The notes: generated by a model not told the origin, from the sequence alone. 64,000 bases of DNA from Myrica gale (GCA_963930655.1 OZ005609.1:20409001-20473000), one strand, 5' to 3'. Positions 1-11,739 are shown, counted from the stretch's first letter. Program-made: numbers and translations.

Positions 1-1169
1 GTCACTAGGATTTATATATTAACCAAAAAACAAAGTGTTATAATTATTTTACATTGATATGGTTCTCTATATGATCATAAACATCACCCTATATATACCA
101 AAATAAAATATCAATGATACAATTTCTCTTAGAATTCTTAAAAACGAGATTTATACACAATTAACACCCAGAGGGCTGGACTGAATAGGTGTTTATGAAA
201 GATTAATAAAAATTACACAAGAAATTTAGTACAGATTTGGAAATAAAATATAACTCAGATTAGAATACACAAATCGGATCAACGTACAAGATTATAATGT
301 TTAGATAAGAAAACACTTCAAAGAACGTCAACCAAAACCCTTGAAGAGTACATTTAATCAATAAAAGTACACTTTCCATGCATGTTCTCTACTAATTATA
401 ACCACTTTATTTGCTGTGCAGGCTTGCAGTATGTTTTGGTTTCAGATTGATAAGGGGGCCTTTCAGAGTCATAGGAGAGAACTTTACTTGCTGACCCAAG
501 CGCAGTAATTTTTATTTATCTTGTTTGTAAGTTAATTATGGTATTATATGGTGCGTATTTTGACCACGTACACAAAAAAGACTGTTGATTGGAATATATA
601 TATTTGTTTATCTTGCGCGATTATGGGTTTTTGTACTAGCTAGACACTTGGTAGTCATATATATATAAGCCCTTGTGTGAAGTATTATTCAAATGAGTTA
701 TGCTACTAAAATAATATATATAACTTCCATTTGCAATTCTCCAAGCTACAACTCTTAACAATTCATCTCTTTAAACTACAAATCTTAAAAGGAGTAGCTA
801 TCTAGAGTGTTCATATAATAAAAATTATCTTTCCCATAAGGTTCTTTGAGGAATAAAAAAAAACATCTGTTTTCTAGTAATTGATACGTTCTATTCGGTC
901 CATAATTCGACTTTATAAGGCATAAGGTTCCATTTTTTTCTGGTATTTATCTTTCCCACGAGCGTGAGTTGTGACTTCCATAGTGAGATGTGATGTTTAT
1001 CGTGCTTCTCTAGCTAATTATAGTTTTCTTTCAAAACTTGCACTTCCATATTGGAATTTACTGTGCGCGACTTGGTAGGTGCCAAGTAGATAAGAAAACT
1101 GTTCAAACGCTAATTAAAAACCGTCAGGACAGTTAAGGTATTTAAACCATAATGAAACCTATCGATCCC
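1..1169. other. AT-rich intergenic DNA, left edge
   Basis: No convincing coding region is visible. The segment around 430-560 (+) resembles by eye the last untranslated exon-like part of the cysteine-rich peptide gene at 20.8-20.9 kb: both show TTTCAGATT followed by a run of G, then CCTTT(C/T)AGAG and a later TTGCTG. It may be the 3' end of a further family copy whose body lies off the left edge. The rest is AT-rich without recognisable repeats. Confidence 0.4.
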
Positions 1170-2065
1170 CCTAACTGCTCCATCACATTTTTCTCTCCTC
1201 TCCACTCTCACGATCACCCCATTGTAAACCACCAAAAAAACCATCTTTCTGTTAACTTTGTAAATGGAAACCGAGAAGAGATAAGAAACGATGACAGAAA
1301 GAGTTTTTGTGAATACTATGTATATTCAGGTTATCAAATAAAGACTACATAATCGTCCTTATATATTACACAGCGATGCAAGTTGGATAACAAACCAACG
1401 TCCTACTTAATAACCGACTAACAGCTTCTAAAAAAAGCTAACTTCCCAACTTATCAACGTCAATGCTTTAGCTTATTCTAGACTATTCTAGACAGAGTAA
1501 AATAACTCTAATTCTCCACCTACAGATGAACAGAAGAGATTATGAATGTTCATCTTAGACAATAGTAAAGAAAATTGTTCTGAGCCTAAAGCATTAGTAA
1601 ATAAGTCATCAAGTTGATGATGAGATCGAATATAAAGTGTACAAAGAAGACCTGACTATATTTTCTCCCGAATTAGATGACAATCAAATTCAATGTGATT
1701 CCTACGTACGTTCATGGAATACCGGGTTGGCGGCAATATGAAGTGCAACTTGGTTATCATAGAAAAGTAAAGATAACTGGGAACGAGGAATGCATAAATC
1801 AATTAAGAGAAACTTAAGTCTTGTTAAGTTCACAGTTAGTAGAAGCCATAGCCCTGTATTCGGTCTCTACAGAAGAACGGGACAGTGTTGTTTGTTTCTT
1901 GAACTTCTAGGACACCAAAGGATCTCCAAAGAAAATACAAAACCCAGTGACAGACTTGCGGGTGTCAACACACCCAGCCCAATCATTATCTGTGAAAGCT
2001 TTTAGATGAAGTGAGCTAGTAGCAAGGTAAAAAAGACCTTGGCCAAGGGAGCCCTTTATGTATCG
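1170..2065 (-). mobile_element. Ty1/copia retrotransposon 3' fragment (end of RT, RNase H, partial 3' LTR)
   Basis: Read on the minus strand from 2,065 leftward, the translation begins with the RYIKGSLG motif found at the RT/RNase H boundary of plant copia polyproteins. It then gives the RNase H signatures [26 protein letters not shown] and, after frame breaks, [19 protein letters not shown] sequence near 1,700. The usual C-terminus (LFTNALGSEQF, LSKMNIHNLF) is near 1,540-1,600. A purine-rich stretch and an LTR-like region with a TATA-like ATATATAAGG follow down to about 1,170; the LTR end is not defined. Stops (one Trp codon is now TAG) and frameshifts show it is dead. Only the 3' portion is present. 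Its truncated end abuts the cysteine-rich peptide pseudogene at about 2,065. Confidence 0.75.
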
Positions 2066-2393
2066 TAATACACGATGCGGTCGTCAAGCAATATCGCTTT
2101 TTCTATGCATCGTCCAAAGTTATAAAGAATACACAAATCAAAAGGAAGCTTGCCAGGTCCCCCTAATTTTTTTAAATACCCACAACTTTTAATTCTTTTC
2201 TTGAGACAATCACCCAACGGACCTTCAGACGACGTTGTATGACGTTTGGGGAAATCAGGAAGCGCAATGGGAGGTGAAGAATTAGGAACAAAAGATGTGG
2301 GGGCAATGTCATTATAGGCATGAATCTGAAAAAGAATAGAGAAGCAAAACAATAACCACCACCCTATAGTGCTCTAACCGATTTCGAAGCCAT
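2066..2393 (-). pseudogene. Broken copy of secreted cysteine-rich peptide gene
   Basis: This is the minus-strand relative of the gene at 20,147-20,614. The ATG at 2,393-2,391 begins MASKSVRAL, matching MAWKSVGAL of the other copy, but a TAG and frame changes interrupt the signal peptide. The mature part is open again: APTSF, then GDCLKK with the same CX7C-X16-CX7C spacing as the intact copy. The reading frame is lost after the fourth cysteine, exactly where a copia fragment begins, so the C-terminal pair of CX3C motifs is missing. Sequence similarity also extends upstream of the ATG (GCC.GAAG.TTTACTT and CTTCAAT blocks near 2,430-2,470), so the duplication included the proximal promoter. The function of the family is unknown. 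Confidence 0.7.
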
Positions 2394-3252
2394 CGATCGA
2401 GTTTAATTCTGATCCTGCTATAGAAATCCCAAATTGAAGCTTAATATGTACTTTAAGTAAATCTTCTGGCTAGCTAGCTAGAAAGTGTCATAAGGGCCTA
2501 AAGAGTGCTGCTAATGTTGACGAGTGAGTACTTTCCAAAAACGTCCACATGCATCTTGTAATACAATATTTGGTTTTGAATGAACAACTGATCAGGACGA
2601 TTCGACCCAAATTAAGTCGTGACAAGTTATAACATTGACCTCCGGTACTTGCAAAACACGTCATTTTTGCATCAAAACCTCCACTAGTTGATCATTAACG
2701 TAAAAATAACAAGATCAAACAAATTTTATTTAATGTGACAAGTACGAGTTAGAAATGGTAAACTTTTATTTGTAAGCACGTAGGGCTAGCTGAAAGGTCA
2801 ATTATTTTTAATTAGTTTTATTTGTATCTTCATGACAAATGTAAGAAATTTGTAGAGCTATATATATATGATAACTGCAATTCGTTTCCTTGCTATTTTG
2901 TGTCACAATTAATAAGCATATTATTGTTGGATTAATTATTTTAAAATTTCTTCGATGCTGGCATGTACGCAATTCCTATATATATTGGCCGCTATTTTTC
3001 TCAAAAGCCCTGACCACCTGCACACACTGCATGGGCATTTACGGGATTCTATCATCCATGTGGAGGTTATAGGTTCGTCACTTCACTTGCAACAATCTTT
3101 CCCAACTTTCAACTTAATATATATAAAAGGGGTCTAGATCTGAAACTCTCACGTGAGCCTGTTGATCAATTACGACCAGGAATGTACATAAATGTCAATT
3201 GATTAAGCCTGTCAAGGGCATCACCGGCATTTGGTACCAAAAAAAAAGGTCA
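2394..3252. other. Intergenic DNA
   Basis: The first about 80 bp are promoter-like sequence shared with the cysteine-rich peptide gene at 20.1 kb. The rest is AT-rich with short ORFs that have no recognisable protein features. I see no gene here. Confidence 0.4.
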
Positions 3253-3364
3253 TTTCAAATGGGGGGCGGGTCTGCCTGCAGTTTGGGTGACCGAAGGTGT
3301 GGGTCCCGGGCGGGACCCACACCCTTCCCTCGCAAACTACAGCAAATCCGAACCCTTTCAAATG
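3253..3364. mobile_element. Small GC-rich MITE with 9-bp target duplication
   Basis: The direct repeat TTTCAAATG at 3,253-3,261 and 3,356-3,364 flanks a 94-bp segment. Its ends are imperfect inverted repeats (CTGCAGTTTG on the left, CAAACTACAG on the right). The centre is a perfect 12-bp hairpin, GGTGTGGGTCCC / GGGACCCACACC with loop GGGC, at 3,296-3,323. A 9-bp duplication fits Mutator-type insertion. The GC content is far above the surrounding DNA. Confidence 0.6.
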
Positions 3365-4481
3365 CACAAGGGCCAAGTTCCGTCTAATTTGAGGAAAAAT
3401 ATATATTGACGTATGGATGATTAGTGGCTTGCCTGGAATTTTCGTTTAGAGGGGCTGAATATTTTAATAATTTTATATTTCTATTTTTAATTATATATTT
3501 TGTTATATATATATAATAATAATTTTATAAATAAGATAAAATATATATTAAAAACTTGAATATATTTGTTGACCTAGGGACTGTCTCTAGTAATAAAAAA
3601 TTATAAATCATATAATAATCGTATAATATTCTGTCTTTTTAAATCACAATACTTTTTTCATTACAATGATGGTGATTTTAGATCAATATTTTTTTATTGG
3701 AATGATAGTTTTGAATAAAATATTTTCCAATTAAATGGTCTAATGGTAATTTTATGAATAAAAGAAACTATAGTAAATAATTAAACGTTGATAAAAATAA
3801 GATAAAGTCATTATTTACTGTATCATTTATAATTAAAAAATATTGTATCATTTTATCATATTATTAATTTGTGAGAATTTTGTGTCTAATTGTATAATTG
3901 TTACCTTTCAAAAACTTGAAAAAGAAATATAAAATAATTTATAATGTCATTTGATTATGATTTAGAATTGTTGGAGATCCCCAAGACACAATTTTCTAGT
4001 TTTGAATTTAATGTGAAAGATAAAAATCTGATTTATTATCTTATAATTGGGTGTAAAAAGATTTATCACAAATTAAGTTAATTTCCTAAAGGTTGCCCAA
4101 CATACGAAGTGGGGGATTTTTTAAAGTTTAGGGAGGCGAAAATTTAGTTTTCATGAAAAGAAAAGAAAGAAAATATTTAATAGTCCATTGTGAATGATGC
4201 AATGTATAAAGAATAGAAAGTTTGAGAATACAATTATGTCTCAAACTCACAATATTTGGTTAAGCAAGGAATTTATCTTTAGGGAGGCCTGATGTATATT
4301 ATAATATGTGATAATTACACTTGAATGATCAAGGCAAAGGCTAGAAGATAATTATACTTGACTTATAATATGAGATACTTACACTCTATCATTATTATTC
4401 TTGTCATATTGCACTCACTAACAATTGACTTCAAACACTTTGCAGCAATATCCTTTATTTAAAAAATTCAACGGAAATTGA
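3365..4481. other. AT-rich intergenic DNA
   Basis: The stretch is very AT-rich with no ORF of interest and no clear repeat boundaries. The last three bases (TGA, 4,479-4,481) are one copy of the target duplication of the CACTA element that follows. Confidence 0.4.
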
Positions 4482-5574
4482 CACTACAAAAAAAAAATCA
4501 GCTTTTAGCAACGGTTTTTTACAGCTGCTAAAGGTTTTTTAACGGCAATTTTTGCAACCGCTGGTAAAGACTTTCGGTCTATAGCGGCGGTCATATATAG
4601 CCGTTTGTGACCGCCTCTATTAGACGAACTAAACTGCAAGGCTTACACAGAGAGAAATGACAGAGATCTTTGATAGTATTATGACATGAAGAACTAGTAC
4701 CTCGGACCAGATACAGTATGTCTTTGACTCAATAAACCTAGTTCACTTTCTGCCAGAGAAGTAGGTCTCTCACTGTCAACCACTCGGTCATTTCTCAAAA
4801 ACCTGCCTCTAAGTAATGACTGCAAAAAAAATTGTAATTATTTACTAATGTCGCTCTCTTCATCGCCTCGCCGCCCTGGTGCTTGAGGAAGAGAATCCCT
4901 AATAAAAGAACCTCAATAGAATATTATTTAAATACCTCAAAAACAAAAATTTACCAAGCAGTTAGTTGTTTTCAACACTCAAAAACCACTGCAACGAAAA
5001 CATCCTTTCAATTTCTCAATGCCCTGTTTTGGCCGCCAATAAAATGGACACGGAGTGGTGGCACACCAGATCCGACATGATTTGGGGGCCTGTTCGGACA
5101 GAGGCATAGAGGCCAGCTGGAAATGAGTTCGGAAACGCCTTAGCATTGAGTTGCAGAGAAGCCGCCATTAATCTCAGCTGCCATGGGTGACGGTGAAGGA
5201 CCGAGAATGACTGGAAGGGGGCGGAGGGAGAGAAGAGTTATGGAGTAAAAAAAGATGAATTACTAGTAAAGTCTAAAATTTCTTCAAAAGTTTGAAAGAT
5301 AAAACGGTGAAATTAGAAAATAAAGAGAGATTTGTCGTCCAGCCAAAACTAAAAAAAAAAAATAGAGGGAAACTAAAATTTTGTGGCACATGAACTTTTA
5401 CCGGCGTTTTTCGAAAAACACCTCTAAAGAGAGTCTTTAGCGGCGGAAAGCTACCGCCACTAAAAAGACAGCTGTTGTAAGGTGTCTTTAGGGGCGTTTG
5501 TCCACAAATGCAGCTAAAAACCACCTATAGCAACGTTTTTAGTGATCGTCGCTAAAGACTAATTTTTTGTAGTG
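4482..5574. mobile_element. Non-autonomous CACTA (En/Spm) DNA transposon
   Basis: It begins CACTACAAAA at 4,482 and ends TTTTTTGTAGTG at 5,574, the hallmark CACTA termini. A perfect 3-bp target duplication TGA lies at 4,479-4,481 and 5,575-5,577. Subterminal regions carry several short inverted and direct copies of GCTAAAG / CTTTAGC and GGCGG / CCGCC motifs (4,500-4,620 and 5,400-5,550), which are typical transposase-binding repeats of this superfamily. At 1,093 bp it is too short for a transposase and has no credible ORF, so it would need an autonomous partner. Confidence 0.85.
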
Positions 5575-5577
5575 TGA

Positions 5578-7092
5578 TTTTTTATCTCTAAAATATAAAA
5601 AAAAAAGTTCCTCTTAAAAATGTTATCGTCAAAAGCATTGTGGAGGTAAAATTATATTTCATGGGCTAAAAAATAACATTCTCTTCAAAATGACAGAAAA
5701 TTTTAACGAATGGTGTAAAGTGTCTAAAATAAGTTATTAAATGGTGCAATATGACAAAAATAATAGTGGCATCCAATTTTCTTCCTTCCGAACTAGAACA
5801 TGCAAAGAAATGTTTTGTAAGTCTGATGTGTGGCTAACAGGTTTGTAGTAGTCTAGCCCTATCGACTAAGGTATTGCTATCTATTTCATTCCGTAAAATG
5901 AAATATGCTAATTTGGACAATGTTTGATCAACTTTTGTTATTCTATCTATTAGTTTCCTATGGATGTTAATATTGTTACAATGATGCAAATATATTTGAA
6001 GCCCACCACCTAAAATTTAGATTTCTCATGCATAATGCAAAACCTCTAATTTTTCTAACAAATAAAAAGAAACGTTTTGAACGTGTTCGAACAAGAACAA
6101 TATGTACTATTGGTGTAACTATGTTAAATATAGCCTTCACCAGCATTAGCCCTGTTGGTGGCCTTTGCTTTTCCTACACTGGGGATCGGAGCACCTTCAT
6201 CTACATTGACATTGTATAGTTGTATATGTAAGTTTACTAAGTTATATATATTTTTCATTCAGCTTACTTTTTTAAATTATTATTTTTTCAATTATTAAAT
6301 TTTTATATCGATTAAAATTTATGATTTAGGAAGACATGGATGCATGCAGAGTTGAAAAAAAATCTTGAAGCAGTTTGGACCCATCAAGACGACCAAGATA
6401 CACTATTTGTTTTGTAGCGTACTATATTTTAGCTATTTCAAATATTATGATTAATTATTTAATACTACATTTTGTTAATAAAATTTTTATTTAATATTAT
6501 TTAGCAATTTTTAAATTTTAAAAAATAAGCTAAAAAAATATGTTCTGACGTCAATTTTACGGTTCTTACGACAACGTGCCTCTCGATGTTCGAATGTTAT
6601 TCGAATGATTCAAAACTTTTGTTCTTAAATGTTTGAACGACAATTTTTTCTTGTTATAAAGCTCGGTCGGGATATCGAAGGGATATAACGCTATCCGTTG
6701 GAAAGTTACAGAAATCATGCGAACATTTACGGTGTGAAGCGTTAACACATTAAGAACGGTTATAGATGTTCTATTTTACAGAGTTGGAACGGTATTCGAA
6801 ACATCAAACGCGAAATTTTTATGAGTTAGAACGATAATTTTCCTTATCGGATGAATTTAAATTTACTGTTGAAAAACGATCGAACGTTTTGGATAACCAT
6901 TGGAAGCTATTCAAACATTTTTTTCTATTGTCCATTCGAAAGAGTTATAATAGTAATGTTATTTTGGGACGAAACTATTCCCGTCCCAAAAGGATAATTT
7001 TTGGGGCGGAACAAAATTTTTGTCCTAAAAAACCTTTTGTAGTGGATTTGTTGAGACAATTAACGCGACATACAAAATTCATCCCAAAAACT
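5578..7092. other. Intergenic DNA, possibly inside a decayed DNA transposon
   Basis: The stretch is AT-rich. From about 6,540 to 7,090 it has many scattered AACG/CGTT and TTCGAA motifs and a diverged GGGACG/CGTCCC pair around 6,960-6,990, as often seen in subterminal parts of CACTA elements. No intact coding sequence is visible. Confidence 0.35.
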
Positions 7093-7108
7093 AAATTTTG
7101 TTGTAGTG
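7031..7108. mobile_element. CACTA-like right terminus (possibly two nested ends)
   Basis: ACCTTTTGTAGTG at 7,031-7,043 and AAATTTTGTTGTAGTG at 7,093-7,108 both match the 3' end consensus of CACTA elements. I could not find matching CACTACAA left ends or a target duplication, so these may be termini of truncated or nested copies. Confidence 0.4.
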
Positions 7109-8661
7109 AGGTTTCTAAAAGGTATTCTAAACTACATGGAATGTCAGGAACATTCTAGTCTTGTTTAAGGATTGGTGCAATAACTTTAATTATATTTCCA
7201 TCCCGAATTATATATATGAATTTAACTTGATCGAGTTCAGTTATTCTTTTTCTACAATTAATATTCCATTATTCACAAATGTACTCCACTTTCCTTCGAT
7301 ATTTATTTCCCATATACAGGTTCCTGACTGGTGACTTCCCGTTGTGTTATTTTGTCGTCATTCAACTAGTGTAAAAGAGGAGCAAGATGCTACTTGGGAT
7401 ATAATTGGTAGTTCCTAATTTTCTGTAAGACAATAATTTTACAAATATGTTTTCTTATGCTCTTAATACCCCTTTTAAACGAAATTGAAAACCCCGGTTT
7501 ACACCCAATTGACACAAAGGAGGTGAATAAATATTTTTTACTGTAATTCTTATAGATTCACTGTTTTTCGGTGATTAAATGATCGAAGAATTGTTTATCT
7601 TTCTCTAGAGATTTTTTTTTTTTTATCGCAATAGACGTTCATAGGATGTGAAATTTAACTTCCTTAGGACTAGATCTCTAAGCATAGAAAGTTTAAATAG
7701 GTTTCCATGAATAGGGGTGTAAGTCCGGTCCGGCCTCCGGCAGATCTCCGGTTCTGGTTCCGTCACCGGTTCTGGGAAGAGGAGGTCCGGCCCTTCCAGA
7801 AACCGGAACCGGTAGTCCATTTGGAGTTTTCCCGGTACCATAAGCGGAATTTTCCGCCGGCTCCGGATTTTTTTTATTTTTAATTAACTGAATATTAAAA
7901 CGACGTCGTTTAGTAGTTAGAAAAAAAATACTGCATGTCGTTTTGGTCCACGGTAAAAAAAACCCTATCCCTCTCCTCTCCTTCCTCCAATTCGCGAAAC
8001 CCTCAGCTGTCTCCCTCTCTTTCTCCGATCGTCTGCCGAGTCCGCCGACTGCGATTGTTGTCTCCCTCTTCTCTTGCAGTCCCTCACTCTCTGTTCAAGC
8101 AAAGGATAGGGCTCAGATGCTTCTCTCACCGTCTCATGTTGCTTCTCTCTCTCTGTAAGAGCTCTCTCTCTTTGTTAATGTTGATAGTGTTGATAATGTA
8201 CTGTCTGCCGCCTGGTTGGTTTGTCTTTGGATTGACTGGAGTTGTTCGATATTTTTCCATAAGGTAGGTTGAAAATTTTCTTCTTTTGTCTATTTTTTTC
8301 AAAGGCGCCTGCGTTTAGATGTTCTCCTGTTTCATGTGCATTTACCATTGGAAGTTAGCGTTCACTCTATGGTTAAATTATTACCTGCAATAGTTGCTAA
8401 ACTTCCTGTATGGAGTTGTTGATCATTAGACCTAAGTAATGAGAAGATAATACGATGGGTTCAAGGTAAAGATCTAGAAGACTGAATTTTTACTATGATG
8501 TGGGGTAGACAACTTCGATTAAGGTAGTGCAAATGTAAAAGGGAAAAAAAGTGAAATTAAGGAAGATGACCAAAAAGTAGTGTGTTGTTGAAGAGAACAA
8601 TGAACAAAGAAGGAGGGAGGGAGGGAGGGAGAGGTTTTTCCTGGTCCGAGATTTAAAAAGT
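7109..8661. other. Intergenic DNA with GGTCCGG-type repeat and CT-rich segment
   Basis: From 7,712 the sequence starts TAGGGGTGTAAG and runs into repeated CCGG/GGTCCGG/CCGGTTC motifs to about 7,865. This composition matches the hAT-like repeat at 33,084-33,425, but no right end is found. 7,960-8,180 is CT-rich (pyrimidine tracts) and looks like the 5' UTR of a gene, but no coding continuation is recognisable. A (GGGA)n microsatellite lies at about 8,610-8,632. The last bases before 8,662 (AAAGT) may be a target duplication of the retrotransposon. Confidence 0.35.
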
Positions 8662-9096
8662 TCATGAATCAGTTGACTTATGGTCAACACGTCGGAGTAA
8701 ATGTGTCTCAGTCTTCGTGTAACTCATTCTGCAAAAATAACAAAAAATGACCCCAGACACCGGGGTAAGGCACCACGGATGCTTAAGTCAGTCTTTTGTC
8801 ATATACGAATGCTTATTATTCAATCACTCTAGAATCACATACATTTTCCATATCATCTTCTCCTTTTATAGTGTTTCTTTCGTGTTATCAATTTCCCTTA
8901 TGGCGGAAATCTAATCCCTGTAACGTTATATCCCGCAATATGCTTCTCAGACGTCTCCTTAACAGGTACTTGCTTTGATCACAGGAACATTGGGATCATG
9001 AAGTCAATGCACGTTATAAGGCTTTTTATAATTGTTCATGACACGTGTCATGATACCTTCTTCTGGGCTAGATCCGATTCAATATTGGTATCATCA
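8662..9096 (-). repeat. 3' LTR of the Ty3/gypsy element
   Basis: It is collinear with the LTR at 19,112-19,617, sharing GAATCAGTTGA, GGTCAACACGT, CCCCAGACACCGGGG, TGACACGTGTCATGA and ending TATCATCA. Relative to the other LTR it lacks about 70 bp between the GGGCT and GATCC blocks near 9,068. The outer terminal TG is mutated to TC. On the minus strand it is preceded by the purine-rich stretch AATGGAGGGAC (9,097-9,110), the likely polypurine tract. Confidence 0.85.
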
Positions 9097-9819
9097 GAGT
9101 CCCTCCATTCTCGAACAGATTCATTTATGAATCAGGTTGAGAATGTTTACTGATGCTTTCGTATACCGAGATATATGGAAAGTGTTGCTAATGCATAACG
9201 AACTGAGTCTTCATTAATGATCACATATTGGTCCAAGCGATGAGGTGTTTGGCTTTCGGGTTCCCTCCTTTCGCTGAGGCGTGAATCTCCCTTAGTCCTT
9301 CTTCGACAGTAACAGTCTAGTGCATCTTTCACTACCTCAAATGAAAAGTTCCTGCGGGTTTTTGGCATTCATAACATTTGTCGCTGAGGAATTTCCTTGC
9401 CTCAGTCAGAGGATATGAAGGTGGTATATTTTCGATCTTCAATCTTCGATACACCGCGGATCCATGAGCTGCTTGGCAGAACACCTTGATACTAGGCAGA
9501 GAATTTTTCATTCTCTCAGGTTATTATGAACAAACCAACTTACCACCTCAAACGATAGTTCTTCAAGCAAGGCCTGAGTAGGGTTTCACTTCTATGGTTG
9601 CATCCTCAATATTTTTGTTGTTCTTTGTTTCTTCTTTCTCCTTTTTTTTTGCCTCTGTTGAGATGGTCCCTCTCTTTATATTTGAATATTTTTTGTAGTT
9701 ACTTTTTCAAAAATTATTGCTCATGGAAAACCGTTTGATTGATCTTGCATCGTCTCTTTGCCTTACGAGTTGCATGTTTCCTTTAATCTCGTATCTTTAG
9801 CATCCGACATTTTGAATGC

Positions 9820-10225
9820 TCCCTATCAGTGGATGACATGTGGCCTCTTCAAATTTCTCCGGTGATCATGTGGACCAGGGTGTGCTCCCGTCGTGTGTCT
9901 TGAGTAGTACGTAGCATTTAATGCGGTCGTTCTGATGCTTCAGGCTCCGGCTGATTATCGTCTGCAGGTGACACGTACTTGATCAAAGGTTTTTGATGAT
10001 TCACTGAAGTTAACGTGCATCATTCCACTCACATGGGAGGAAAGATAAGAACAGTTTTTGTCATCACTATTCCGGCCGATTGTCGTCTTGAACGACACGT
10101 GGCCGATGCCAGCTTCTTCGTGATTATCTTCTTACGACACGAGCAGTCCGTTGCATCTAACGTAGCAGCCTTCGGCCTTCGATGCTTTAGCTGATTTTCA
10201 TTCGTGGATGACAGGTAGCCCCTGT
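9820..10225. repeat. Degenerate tandem repeats (about 115-128 bp period) in retrotransposon 3' region
   Basis: Four diverged units share a core of the form GGCTGATT.TCGT followed by a few bases and GATGACA.GTGGC. The GACA/CACGT cores fall near 9,835, 9,968, 10,095 and 10,209, with GATGCTTCAG/GATGCTTTAG and CATTTAATGC/CATCTAACG blocks also repeated. Satellite-like arrays in the 3' untranslated part are known for Tat-type elements. Units are too diverged for a precise alignment by eye. Confidence 0.5.
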
Positions 10226-10755
10226 CAGTTGTTACCAAATATGGATTATGTTTCCTTTGTCAATAATTTGCAGCTTATGTTCTATTGGTTTATTGTTGGC
10301 AAAAGTGTACTTTCGATCGAGATGTAGTTGTATGATTTAATTTTGAATGGGATACTTTGTTTCATACCAGACAACCTATAAAATGAAATTTTATAAAATA
10401 AATTTTAATTTCATTAATCACTGGAAATAAAATAAAGCATTCGGACCAGGCCACTACCTCAACACCTACTCATATATTGTGTTTGAACACCCTATTTACA
10501 TAATATATTTTGCAAAGGCTTATTTTTTTTGTTTTTCCTCCCGTTGTCGGCCATGAAGGATGGCTTGTAGCCACCTGGACAAGGAAGGTAATCATCCACG
10601 TGGAAAATCATCCCTTCGTCTCTGAGGTGACATCTCAGCCAGCCTTCTGCCTTCCTTGTCAACACTCTCATTGCTTTTATTCCAAGATGTATACTCAAGC
10701 TTCAGATTATTTTTCAAGCTTGCTAACCGAACATTTTTCAAGCTGTATACTCATG

Positions 10756-11148
10756 CTAGTTTATGTCATTCCAATGCAACCCTTCATAGCAAGTTGACCA
10801 CCTCGGGAGTGGCCCCCTCTTCGCTGAGTCGTCAGGTTGCTTCCATAAACACCTTGTGGGGGTTTCCCACTTCTCGGTAGCGTTCTTTAACCAGGTACTG
10901 GTATCAGTTGGCTGCCAGGAGGTTGAATAATCTTTGAGATTCATCCTTTTGTAGGATAAATCATTTAAAGCTACATGATAAAACTCTTTCGACACCAGTT
11001 TAAACTTTTTCCAATCATAAACACTTTGCTTTGTTATGTAGCTAGCAATGATAGTGAGGACGTCGAGAGGAAGGTATGACAGTTGATTGTCTTCATCCAT
11101 TTTTGTTGAAATTACTTTCTGCTCTTTTTCTACCATCGTTGGACGCAT
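10756..11148 (-). CDS. F-box-like ORF inside the retrotransposon 3' region
   Basis: A 130-aa ORF lies on the same strand as the element's gag-pol. Residues about 24-70 (LPLDVLTIIASYI... WKKFKLVSKEFYHVALND) fit the F-box pattern: an LP start, hydrophobic helix, V/L-SK.F core and a final R..L segment. In plants F-box proteins recruit substrates to SCF ubiquitin ligases through SKP1/ASK binding. The spacing resembles short plant F-box proteins of the At2g35280 type. No substrate-binding repeats follow. It is probably a captured host gene fragment; expression is unknown. Alternatives are chance similarity or an element-encoded extra ORF. Confidence 0.5.
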   Translation of the reverse strand: MRPTMVEKEQKVISTKMDEDNQLSYLPLDVLTIIASYITKQSVYDWKKFKLVSKEFYHVALNDLSYKRMNLKDYSTSWQPTDTSTWLKNATEKWETPTRCLWKQPDDSAKRGPLPRWSTCYEGLHWNDIN

Positions 11149-11739
11149 ATTTGTTCTTTTATAGAAGTTGTTGCCGACATGTTCATCTAATCGTGGTCTT
11201 CATAGGTGCTTACTGGGCAACAATGTTGCTTGATTTCCGAATTTATTTCTGCATGTTCTCGAATTTCTCTGAGAAAATGCTTCGCTTGCCCACAATGATT
11301 ATGGGTATTTTAGTAATATGGTGTGATTACCTACCATTTTGCCGAGACGTCTTTGATTAATGAGATCATGGTTTTGTGGTTGTTGCTTCAGGATTTTCAA
11401 AAAATTTCTAAATGTCGTACTCCGTATTTGGACATCATATCATACTTCAATTAGTCGCGCCATTGATGTTACCCTCCTACGCAACTGTTGGGCTGCAGGT
11501 TTAACTGCCGTCGTTTCAAACTTCTCGACGAGTCTTTTGAAACGGTGCGTCTTTATCGAGGGCATTCCTGTAATTGTACCCTTCCAATTTATGTCTTATT
11601 TTTCGATTTATCAGCCTTTGCACCCTTTTCATGTTTTCCAAGCTTCCCTTCTTCCTCTCTGGTTCTTCCCGATTCTTCACTTTCTGTTTCTTAATCAATT
11701 TCTTCCTTTTATTCCCCTTTTGCTTATTTGCAATAGCCA

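Noticed and set aside
7935..8267. 110-codon Ser/Leu-rich ORF
   Set aside because: It derives from CT-rich sequence (pyrimidine tracts) and has no recognisable protein features; more likely a UTR-like or repeat segment.
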